From: Ophioceras dolichostomum | Lineage: Eukaryota; Ascomycota; Sordariomycetes; Magnaporthales; Ophioceraceae | Length of the DNA: 11,989 nt | Assembly (NCBI GenBank): GCA_003049485.1 | Contig: PYST01000618.1 | Span: 1 to 11,989 of the forward strand | Direction: 5' to 3' | Shown here: piece by piece, positions 1-7,430 of the stretch | Layout of the letters: each line of letters starts with the position of its first letter | Position numbering within the stretch: the first letter of the stretch is position 1 | The notes under the pieces: generated by a model | What the model was told of the DNA's origin: nothing | Seen by the model: only the letters and a program-made list of their open reading frames with translations | The model's database searches: none | Translations under genes and position numbers: made by a program

Positions 1-120
1 GCTTGTTTGTGTGCCGGAGGGTAAGTCTCTTGGATGTCTCCAAGTCGTACCGATACTTCAATGGTACAAGCAGCTCTTTCCGTCCTTGTACATCGTGGAG
101 ATAGAGACATTCCTGCGTAG

Positions 121-346
121 AGGGTGTGTAACGCCGCCCACGATGGAGTCATGGAGAAGATTGGGGAGGTGGGCGACACAGACAAAGCCACCTCCATCCA
201 GGGTTCTTCAGAGCCTCTGGGCCAGCGCATCAGACTGGGCATGCCTGTCTCGAAGGTGAGATAAGTCTTCTTGAAGATGGATGGCTGAGCCGGCTGAACG
301 CCTCTGCCAGATCCAGTGCCGACTAGAGGCGGCGGAGGGGACATAG
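121..346 (+). CDS. Possible 3' end of an unrecognised plus-strand gene
   Basis: One plus frame from 121 to 255 reads as 45 sense codons with about 73% GC-ending codons, the best bias outside the SDR gene. A GTGAGA donor follows at 256 and a CCAG acceptor ends at 310, with CTGAAC (294-299) as a possible branch site. This gives a 55-base intron of typical fungal length. The frame then continues IQCRLEAAEGT to a TAG at 344-346. A TAG at 118-120 blocks the frame upstream, so the exon would have to begin just after it. A good donor GTAAGT at 21-26 offers an intron of about 100 bases ending at that TAG. No domain is recognisable in so short a piece. Two other frames are also open here, so chance remains possible. 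Confidence 0.3.
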
Positions 347-1088
347 ACGGTGGTGGGCCTGTCTCTGAGCTACCGAATCCCGTGGCTTGTTGTTGTCGCG
401 ATAGCAAAGCTGTCCCAAAACGGCAAGTTCCCCGCCGCTGGCACGAACGGCGAAAACAAGCGGCCGCGGTGCAGGAAGGAGGGCGGCAGGGAGGCAGTTC
501 GGGCCACAGCCGGTGCATCGGGTCTGTGGAGTGTGTGTGGCGTGTGTGGTGTGAAGTGTGCAGAAAAGTGCACAGAAACAGGCTGCGCTGGCTAGCCACG
601 TTTCTTGCGCATCAAGGATCTGAGGGAAGGAGGGGGAACCTGGGAGTCCTCCCCCTCTGAACCTCTCACCCTCTCAGTTCTCCCCCTCCTCATGCAAGTA
701 GCTCGTAGCCTTTCGGAGCTGCGAGCCCAAGAAGCCATATTGACCCAGCGACTGGCTGTAGTGATGCAGGCGGAGCGAAGATGAGACCAAGCTAGCTGCT
801 GCAGTGGCTGCAGAGCAGCATCTTGGGTGAGCCATCCCAACATCCTCCAGACTAGCAGGTCCTGCGGGTGACGAGAGAAAGAGACGGAAAATGACCAAAG
901 GGAATTTCTAAAATTAACTTGGGAAAAAAAGAAGCTTCGCAAAGTGGAAAGTGGAACGCGGGTGACAATGTGAGGGCGTAAAGGCAGCCAAGCAGTAGAG
1001 CCAAGGAGACGGGACTGGCACATGATGGTCGAGTTGATGGTGGTGGCTTCGACATCAATATCAGCGCCGGGGTTTGGGCATATCCGGC

Positions 1089-1108
1089 AAAAAGTGCCAA
1101 AAAGTGCC
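1089..1108. repeat. 10-base tandem duplication
   Basis: AAAAAGTGCC occurs twice in direct succession. Confidence 0.9.
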
Positions 1109-1334
1109 TGGCCTGATGGGAGATGGCGTCGGGAGGCTTGCCGGCTGAGCGCTGGGCTGGCCCTGTCACTTCCAGCCTTCACCACCCGAGCCCCCAAGCA
1201 CGGTCACGACACCAGCGGCTTCGCTCTCCCGGTTGCCTCATGTTTAGGTCGGGTTTAGTCATGATTCTTTTGGGTACGAACGAAAGTCCAAAATATCCTG
1301 CAAAGATTATGACCTAATAGGGACGGCACCAGCT

Positions 1335-1361
1335 GATGGGATCGATGGGACCGATGGGTGA
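1335..1361. repeat. 9-base imperfect tandem repeat, 3 units
   Basis: The units are GATGGGATC, GATGGGACC and GATGGGTGA. Confidence 0.85.
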
Positions 1362-1616
1362 ATGTTCCGCTCCGTCGCTGGTCTTTTCGTATTGAGAACC
1401 GCATGTACGATTCATGGGATGGATTGCACGCCTCCCCCCTTTCCATTGCCGGAGTAAACCCAGGGCCCAGTCCAATCAAGCCGCGCAGTTGCAGTCGTAT
1501 AGTCCAACCCCACAGAGACGAGGCGGACAGCGAGGTCTGTTGTCCTCCTCCCTTTCCTCCCTGCAATTGGCTGGATTCGGCGAGATCTCGAGCATTTCGT
1601 GCTTTCTTGGGCCTCC

Positions 1617-1932
1617 TTACTGTAAGTTCTCCCGGAAGTTCGGGAAGGAGAAGATGACATCGACAAGGAATAGATAGATGACGGCAGAGAATGGGTTGAG
1701 ACTCTTGCGGGTGCGCGTAAACCACATATTGGGGCGGGTGGGCAACCCGACGGGGCGGCATGATCGTGTAAGGGATCTCTTGGGAACGGCTGGGAGAGAA
1801 AGGGGGTTAAGAGTGCGGGAAAGGTACGTACGTAGAGGCGGGCAGAAAGGCAGGCAGGCGGCCGTCCTTGCCGGCAACGTTGACGAGCCGGAGAATTTTC
1901 TGGTTTGTTGAGGTCGCTGAGAGAGAGGCCAT
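1617..1932 (-). CDS. Possible minus-strand gene, first exon plus a membrane-like stretch
   Basis: From an ATG at 1932, 33 codons (MASLSATSTNQK... through FLPAS) run to a GTACGT donor at 1831. The context GTGATGG is acceptable, and no in-frame ATG lies upstream. A 42-base intron (1790-1831) with CTTAAC and a strong TCTCCCAG acceptor would lead into a frame reading RSQEIPYTIMPPRR and onward. A weaker acceptor 13 bases later (55-base intron, ending 1777) would instead lead into a frame with a hydrophobic segment (NPFSAVIYLFLVDVIFSFPN) and a stop at 1617. The second frame has the better codon bias, the first the better splice site, so the gene model is unsettled. Another donor, GTAAGG, starts next to the stop codon, so the gene might extend to about 1412 or beyond. 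A 7-codon upstream ORF lies just before the ATG. No family is recognised. Confidence 0.3.
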
Positions 1933-2714
1933 CACGGCTAAAATGCCATGTGGTAGTTCATCAAGAACCGTCCGTCTCTCTTCTCGCTTTTCTCGCTTCA
2001 CTCGCTTCTCAAGATTCAACCGCCTGCACAGTTTCAAGTCACTCGTGCAATCGTCGTTCTTGCTTGTCCTCCTCGTTCTGCATCTCAGGTCCTTTTGGAT
2101 CTCGTCCTCGAGCCGTCGCCCACAGGCTGCATGCAGAAGTTGAAGGAACAGACGAGAAAGAATTGCAAAGATGGAGTGCAGCCAATCTGCGCAAAGCGAG
2201 CTGGTTAGCCTGCAAAGGTGTGAAATTCGAAAGGAATGCCGTCATTTGGGGAGGCGGCATGTGCAGTGTCCATAGTGTGGCCGCTTGGCTGTTGCTGTCC
2301 TGAACTTGAGGTTCTCACAGCGCTCTTGCAGCGTTCTTGCAGCGGGTGGCACTCCGCTTTCTAGCGAGGGGCCACCTTTGGTCGGTGCGTCTCCCAATTG
2401 TAAGCCCGGGGAAATGGCTGGGTAGCCACCTCATCGTGACAGTTCATGCGACTTGCCGAAGAGAAGGGGAAATTGAAGGAGAGACACTGTCGTGCAGTCG
2501 GCATGCAGCAGGCAGTTCCAAAACTTGGAACCAATAGGTGACGGTTAAAGGGGCAGATTACTGATGCTAATCGGGTTGTTCATTGCCAAATTCGAGCTCT
2601 TCATGATCTTGATCGAGATCTGCTGGGATAGTTGTTTGTCAGTGAAACTGCTGACTCATCCAGACTGATAGCGTTATGAATATTTGATATGCTTCTGCGC
2701 TTTCTAGTGTAGGT
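1933..2714. other. No confident gene
   Basis: Open frames on both strands (up to 132 codons on plus at 1905-2303) overlap and have no clear bias. It holds TCTCGCTT-like low-complexity sequence at 1980-2010 and an 11-base tandem repeat at 2318-2345. From about 2540 the base composition becomes AT-richer, as in an intergenic spacer. Confidence 0.4.
2318..2345. repeat. 11-base tandem repeat, about 2.5 units
   Basis: CAGCGCTCTTG and CAGCGTTCTTG are followed by CAGCGG. Confidence 0.85.
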
Positions 2715-3289
2715 TGACTAACAGTATTCCAGTCGGCCAAGTCTTCTCCACTAGCCTTTGAGTTTATCTGAACGTCGACAATTCGTCCCATCTCAGTCCT
2801 GACTCAGTTCATTCACTTCCAATTCATCGTCGTCAAGCTCCATTTGCCATCAAGGATCAGATCAATAACTTACACAGCGCTTCGATCTCGTGGAATCGAC
2901 AGAGTTACATAAGCTTCCTAATCAATGCCTCGTCGCCTGAAATCTGAGGTTTGGGGTTCCCTCTCTCTCTTTCTCTCCCTTCGGACTTCCGTGGGGGAAA
3001 CTCGTGACACGTTGCGAGCCAGGGGGGCACCATTGGGGCAGCATTGATCGACTCTTCCTCCGATACTCTCGATTTTCTCCACGATGATGCCGGGAGTCCA
3101 TCGATGGCTGGCTTGGTCCCATCCGTCGTACTGAGGTTCCGCGCGTCCGACCTGAGTGTGCAATATCCGATACGGCACTGGGACTCTGGAATCCAGTTGC
3201 TGCCTCGGACAAAAGAGGTTGACAGAGGGCATGGGAGATATCGGAGAGTTCTGATTCAACATCAAATAATCACGAATCTTCACGAATGA
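2715..3289 (+). other. Possible plus-strand transcript: splice acceptor, ATG-free leader, small ORFs
   Basis: TGACTAAC (2715-2722) followed by TATTCCAG (acceptor at 2732) matches a fungal branch point and 3' splice site. The next 192 bases contain no ATG and look like a leader. The first ATG, at 2925, opens a 40-codon ORF to 3047 with a CT-rich tract at 2961-2979. A second frame (3044-3289), without an ATG at its beginning, is open for about 80 codons with moderate codon bias. It could be joined only by splicing or a frame change that I cannot show. A 121-codon minus ORF overlaps. It may be a short gene, a non-coding RNA or chance. Confidence 0.2.
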
Positions 3290-3847
3290 GGTCTGTTGGC
3301 TCTATGCTCCATGCTCCATTGGGCTCTCAAGTGGTGCCACTGCTCACTACTCAGGAACACCAGTGACAATCTCTTCGAGGTGAGTCCGGGGCGGGGCTGA
3401 CCTACTGTCGGTGTCTCATCTCGGGGCCGGGAGCGCCGGCCACCTCGCCCGCTGTTCTTCTTGTCCACCCTGCGCTCTTGTTCAATCCGCGTTAGTGCAA
3501 TATCTTCCCACTAGAAGCTTTCTTCAGCTTTTCCCCCGTCAGCCTCAGCTAAGGTCCGATCTTGGGTTATCCGAATTTAACAAGAACCCTGATTCCCGGA
3601 CGCTCGCCTCGCTCAGAAGGAGTGGTATGCCTAAGCTGGCAAGCTGGGAAGCGAAAAAAAGGGGGCTCACCCGGCGGTGTTTCCCCCCGCTCACCCTCCG
3701 ACAGGGCCGGACCCAGAGCGCGCTCTCAAGGGAGCCCCGTCGCATCTGTGGGTTTCCGTCCGTTCAGTCAGGCGAAACTTCCCCAACTAAGGGAGACAGG
3801 CAAATTCGTTCGTCCCTTCCGGACTCTGGGAAAAGCAAAACGTCCTG
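3290..3847 (+). promoter_or_regulatory. Upstream region of the SDR gene
   Basis: This is intergenic sequence before the TATA box. Open frames of up to 148 codons run through it in two plus frames, but they continue into the SDR leader, overlap each other and show no codon bias. I see no coding gene, and no regulator site I can name with confidence. Confidence 0.4.
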
Positions 3848-3854
3848 TATATAA
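3848..3854 (+). promoter_or_regulatory. TATA box of the SDR gene
   Basis: TATATAA lies 219 bases before the SDR start codon. A start of transcription around 3880-3910 would give a leader of about 160-190 bases. The following sequence is rich in CAAC and pyrimidines, common near fungal transcription starts. The start site itself is inferred. Confidence 0.55.
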
Positions 3855-3899
3855 GCTGCTTGCGTTTCTTGCTTTGGCCCCGTTTTTGGAAAGTCCGAA

Positions 3900-4072
3900 G
3901 AAAAAAATACCATCTTCAACCAACCAACAAAAAATTAAGTTATCAGACCGGTCCTGTCATTCTTGTAACTTCCCCCTCGTGCCAAAGTCGCATTTCCTTC
4001 ATTTCTGAAGCATTCGCCTCTTGTGTCATTCCGTCTAGCTACTTGCCCCACACATCCCCTCCAAAAACAAAC
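3900..4072 (+). promoter_or_regulatory. Probable 5' untranslated leader of the SDR gene
   Basis: This stretch has no ATG on the plus strand before 4073, has CA/CT-rich composition (CAACCAACCAAC-like runs near 3917) and ends in AAAAACAAAC directly before the start codon. These are common traits of well-translated fungal mRNAs. The 5' boundary is an estimate. Confidence 0.5.
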
Positions 4073-5013
4073 ATGTCTCCCTCTGCCGACACAACCTCCA
4101 CCTCGGCCGCATCTCGTGACCCCGCCAGGCCGCTGGCCGGCAAGGTCGCGCTGATCACGGGTGCCGGGCGCGGCATCGGACGCGGCATCGCGCTGGAGCT
4201 CGGGCGCCGCGGCGCCAGCGTCGTGGTCAACTACGGCAGCAGCAGCAAGGCGGCCGAGGGCGTCGTCGCAGAGCTCGCCGAGCTCGGCTCCAAGGCCATC
4301 GCCCTGCAGGCCGACATCAGCAAGCCCCAGGAGGTCGTGGCCCTCTTCGACAAGGCCGTGGCCCACTTCGGCGGCATGGACATCGTGATCTCCAACTCCG
4401 GCATGGAGGTCTGGTGCGACGAGCTCGAGGTGACGCAGGAGCTGTTCGACAAGGTGTTCAACCTCAACTGCCGCGGCCAGTTCTTTGTGGCCCAGCAGGG
4501 GCTGAAGCACTGCCGGCGCGGCGGCCGCATCATCCTGACCTCGTCGGTCGCCGCCGTGCTGACCGGCATCCCCAACCACGCGCTCTACGCCGGCTCCAAG
4601 GCCGCCGTCGAGGGCTTCACCCGCGCCTTCTCCGTCGACTGCGGCGAGAAGGGCGTCACCGTCAACTGCATCGCGCCCGGCGGAGTCAAGACCGACATGT
4701 TCGACGAGAACTCGTGGCACTACGTCCCCGGCGGCTACAAGGGCATGCCCCAGAAGCCCATCGAGGAGGGCCTAGCCAAGATGTGCCCTCTCAAGAGGGT
4801 AGGCATGCCTGCCGACATCGGCCGTGCCGTCTTCAGCATCGTCAGCGAGGAGGGCGAGTGGATCAATGGCAAGTCTTTTCTTCTTCTTCCCTTCCCTTTC
4901 CTACCCCTCCCCTTCCCTCCTTTGTGACACTCACCTGGACTCGGGCTAACTTGACGCCATCCTCCTCTTCAATAGGCCAAGTCATCAAGATGTCGGGTGG
5001 TTCTGCCGCCTAG
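4073..5013 (+). CDS. SDR-family hydroxynaphthalene reductase-like NADPH oxidoreductase (2 exons)
   Basis: Exons 4073-4868 and 4976-5013 encode 277 residues, close to the roughly 260-285 usual for fungal tetra/trihydroxynaphthalene and versicolorin reductases. Visible motifs are the Rossmann signature TGAGRGIG (29-36), VVNYGSSS after the second strand (no acidic residue there, fitting NADPH), NSG (108-110, the family's variant of NAG), N132, catalytic S158, Y172 and K176 (YxxxK), then APGG (201-204) and TDMF (207-210). Members reduce a polyketide-derived polyphenol in the cytosol with NADPH, in DHN-melanin or related pathways. No signal peptide or membrane segment is seen. The ATG at 4073 was chosen for its CAAACATGTC context, and because the upstream open frame to 3860 has no ATG and lies in the leader. 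Third codon positions are almost all G or C, unlike the flanks. The family call is secure. The exact substrate (tetra-, trihydroxynaphthalene or another quinol) cannot be read from sequence, and no pathway partner is visible nearby. Confidence 0.96.
4869..4975 (+). other. GC-AG spliceosomal intron of the SDR gene (107 nt)
   Basis: The intron begins GCAAGT and ends CAATAG. It has a perfect branch point GCTAAC at 4945-4950, 26 bases before the acceptor, and a pyrimidine-rich stretch before the AG. Joining 4868 to 4976 gives EWING-QVIKMSGGSAA-stop, the C-terminal form typical of this reductase family. The nearest GT donor (4873) shifts the frame and destroys that ending. Without splicing the frame stops at 4927 after a Phe/Pro/Leu-rich tail. 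Confidence 0.9.
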
Positions 5014-5342
5014 ATTGCTTGCCAAGGGAAAAGGAGTATGATCTTCGTTATTAGGGGCCCTTCCTTCTCTGAGTCCCCAAGTCAGTATGTAGCTGCGATG
5101 GGACGTAATAGAACAACTTGATAGGTCTGACATCACAGACACGCACGGAGTCCTTGCTTCTCTTCCTTCCTAGTCGTTTATCGTACGATATCTCACGCTT
5201 CTGAACCATTTCCCCGCCTACCATAGTTTGTGCGTAAGAAACAAAAAAGAGCCATTCCGATTCCTCATGCCCACCTAGGTACCTGCCTATTTTTAGGATG
5301 GGATAGAGTCAATTCACGACCATAGCATCCTGCAATGTCGCT
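5014..5342 (+). other. 3' flank of the SDR gene
   Basis: No open frame of note. It probably holds the 3' untranslated region. A-rich stretches at about 5105-5115 and 5236-5250 are weak candidates for poly(A) signals. The overlapping palindromes CCTAGG and GGTACC occur near 5274-5284. Confidence 0.4.
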
Positions 5343-5466
5343 TTATCTCCATGTCTTGAATGTTTGATGTCTCGTTGCCACACTCTTGGCCATGATCTCC
5401 GCGGCCTTCTTCTTCTGGGCACTCATTGCGACGTCTTTGATTATCTCCTCCGCTGCTCTGTTTTGG
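5343..5466 (-). CDS. Possible last exon of an unrecognised minus-strand gene
   Basis: A minus frame ending at a TAA (5345-5343) reads about 41 codons rich in Ala, Lys and Glu (for example AAEEIIKDVAMSAQKKKAAE), which would form a strong amphipathic helix. A TCACAG acceptor sits directly upstream (exon starts 5466), and a GTAAAG donor lies about 70 bases further upstream. No intron choice gives a continuous convincing upstream exon. Upstream sequence to about 5870 is open in several minus frames at once. The gene would converge on the SDR gene. No domain is recognised. Confidence 0.22.
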
Positions 5467-6823
5467 CTGTGATTGCGATTGGGGTTGCAAAGCGCACGCC
5501 CACGCCCACGCTCTCGGGGTCTTTACCCTCAACCCGGAAGAATGCCGCTCAGGCAAAACAGGCGATCGGGCTCGGGGCGCCCAGCATATATTAACCACTG
5601 GCACGCATTGCATCCCGCAGCGGCTTGCTGTCTCCTCTTCGTCGCACTGCACGGCCACCTACTCTATTACTCAACTTTATCTCCCCCCTCCCCGCTGCTC
5701 CATGCGAATCCCATGCTCCACGCGGGCAGAAATTGCGGGCGAAGTTCTCGACGACACGGTCTGTATAGGCCGGGGTAATGAATCTCTCCGTCGGTGCCTT
5801 GATATGCCCCGTCCATGACCATGTGGTCGGTTTCCTGCGCTGCTAGGGTTTGTCGACATCCCTTGTGTTCAGCGCCAGTTCCTCTCCCATCGCGACTCTC
5901 CTATCTGCCTGCCTACCTTACCTATCTCTTTATCTAAACCTCTGTCTCTCTGGTTGCAGTGCAGCTATCCACCCCCCTTCGGTACATGCCGTGGTCGTGG
6001 CTACCTCGTCAACAGGGTAGTGGCAGAGCCAGGCTGCTAAGGGAACGGGGCCAGTCTATCTATCAAAGCGGAAGAAGGGAGGTGAGACTAACAACAGCAA
6101 TTCTCGTCGCACTGCATCCTGCCCATGCCGTGTTGATACCACCCCGTTGATTCCTCCACTACCACCTCGTCCGTGATAGACAGGGGCAACCCACAAAAGA
6201 CCTCGATGGGCTCAATCGCACGGCACGGTCGGAACTCGGGTTGTGAACGCCTTCATCATGCATTCTCGACTTGCAGATACGGTTCTCTTGGGGGGTAAGT
6301 GAGCCTGGGGAGGCATTCCTTCTCCTTGTGGATGCTGCGTACAAGATCGTGATGCTTCTTCTTGTGCGAGGCTAAGAAGAAAAGCCTGAGCGCGGGCCAG
6401 ACAGCGCTGGGTATTACTGACGCGGAATCGAGTCTATCTGCAGGTTGTTGAGTTCTTCCCTCGGTTGAACTTGCCTGCCTGCCGGTATCCGTCCAGGGAC
6501 TCGAGATCGACGGCGCTGGGTACACCGGGTGGGCTAGGTACGCTGGGTACGCTGGGTGTTAGTCACGGACCTCCTAGTGTTACGACTGCATGTCGGCCTG
6601 GATGGATGGCCTATCCGACAAGTATTCCGATCCTTGTTGCCCACAACGAAGTACCCACCGTGCTGGTAACGTGAAATAGTACCTGATAGACGCATACTAC
6701 ATACTGTCACAATTCAGAGTGTTTGTTGCTGGAAACACCGCATCCCTTTCGGGTATAAGCTTCTCTGGGCAGCACGACCAGTAGGAGCCAGGAGCAACAA
6801 CCAGTAGAGCTCCAGACCGAGAG
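5467..6823. other. No confident gene
   Basis: Several minus frames between 5600 and 5900 are open and mildly biased, but they contradict one another. A good plus-strand acceptor-like site (TCTAAAC, then a pyrimidine run and TTGCAG) ends near 5960 without a convincing exon on either side. A 9-base repeat array lies at 6515-6559. Nothing else is recognised. Confidence 0.35.
6515..6559. repeat. 9-base degenerate tandem repeat, 5 units
   Basis: The units are variants of GCTGGGTAC: the first and fourth are exact, the third and fifth are close, and the second is more diverged. Confidence 0.8.
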
Positions 6824-6973
6824 CTACATAAAAATTCCCTTGGAAGTACACTGAACTATATCCAAATGCGCCACATCTACCGCCGATCCCTCGCCGCGCG
6901 CGGAGTAGCGGGCGGACACGGGCGAGCGGAGCGAGTTGGACAACGGGAAGGACTGGCCGAAACAATAAGCCAT
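6824..6973 (-). CDS. Short minus ORF in a CpG-rich patch, doubtful
   Basis: A 49-codon frame starts at the ATG 6973-6971, and its first two thirds have about 80% GC-ending codons. The DNA itself is locally very GC- and CpG-rich (about 6880-6945), which may create that bias. A second minus frame of 160 codons (6714-7196) overlaps and is equally open. No domain is recognised. Confidence 0.12.
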   Translation of the reverse strand: MAYCFGQSFPLSNSLRSPVSARYSARGEGSAVDVAHLDIVQCTSKGIFM

Positions 6974-7244
6974 GCACGTCATTGTCACTGATAACTTCAC
7001 GGCGCGCAAACTCGCTCTCAAAAGTCCGCGGGCTTATCCGGCGGTCCCTTTTTTGCAACTTCGTGATGCGGCGTCCTTTATTCATCTCCGTTGCATCAGC
7101 GCGCGCGAGACTGGCCTGGATTTTCCATCCATTCTCCCGAGGCTTCCGGCCTGAAAGACGGTAACATTCTGTTGAGAGATATTTGCTGACGCGCACGTAT
7201 CTGCGTGAGATATTTAATTATCGAGCCCGGGGTCCGGGATTCGG

Positions 7245-7256
7245 GGCTTATAAGCC
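7245..7256. other. 12-base perfect palindrome
   Basis: GGCTTATAAGCC contains a TATAA core and could be a dimeric factor site or a TATA element. No gene beside it can be confirmed. Confidence 0.5.
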
Positions 7257-7406
7257 AGATGCGGTGAGTAATCTGGCCATAACGCGTGTCTCGCCTCGTC
7301 ACCTTGAGGAAAAAGGGGCAGGTGAAGAAGCCAAATGCAACGGAGCAAGGCGTCCTGACGGGCCAGCCTGCCAAGGAAGCCTAAGGACATCTGCCGGACC
7401 TACGCT

Positions 7407-7430
7407 GGCGAAATGGCGAAATGGTGAAAT
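7407..7430. repeat. 8-base tandem repeat, 3 units
   Basis: GGCGAAAT occurs twice, followed by GGTGAAAT. Confidence 0.85.

Larger units (their letters stand above)
347..1616. other. No confident gene; scattered open frames and short repeats
   Basis: A 201-codon minus-strand frame (592-1197) and several shorter ones are open but lack codon bias and recognisable motifs. On the plus strand a coil-like reading at 692-830 is broken by a frame change (see findings). GT-rich sequence lies at 530-560. Two short tandem repeats sit at 1089-1108 and 1335-1361. The minus-strand candidate gene at 1617-1932 could extend into this stretch. Confidence 0.4.

Noticed and set aside
592..1197. 201-codon minus ORF
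   Set aside because: No codon bias and no domain. A plus frame and other minus frames are equally open, so a chance frame is the simplest reading.
3860..4072. N-terminal extension of the reductase frame upstream of 4073
   Set aside because: There is no ATG in this stretch, it starts only about 6 bases after the TATA box, and it lacks the codon bias of the gene.
3935..4720. 261-codon open frame on the minus strand opposite the reductase gene
   Set aside because: It is a mirror of the very GC-rich third codon positions of the real gene, with a low-complexity, Gly/Ala/Asp-rich product and no motif.
4414..5013. 199-codon plus frame overlapping the reductase
   Set aside because: Shifted frame of the same gene. 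It is Arg/Pro/Ala-rich with no domain, and the SDR motifs lie in the other frame.
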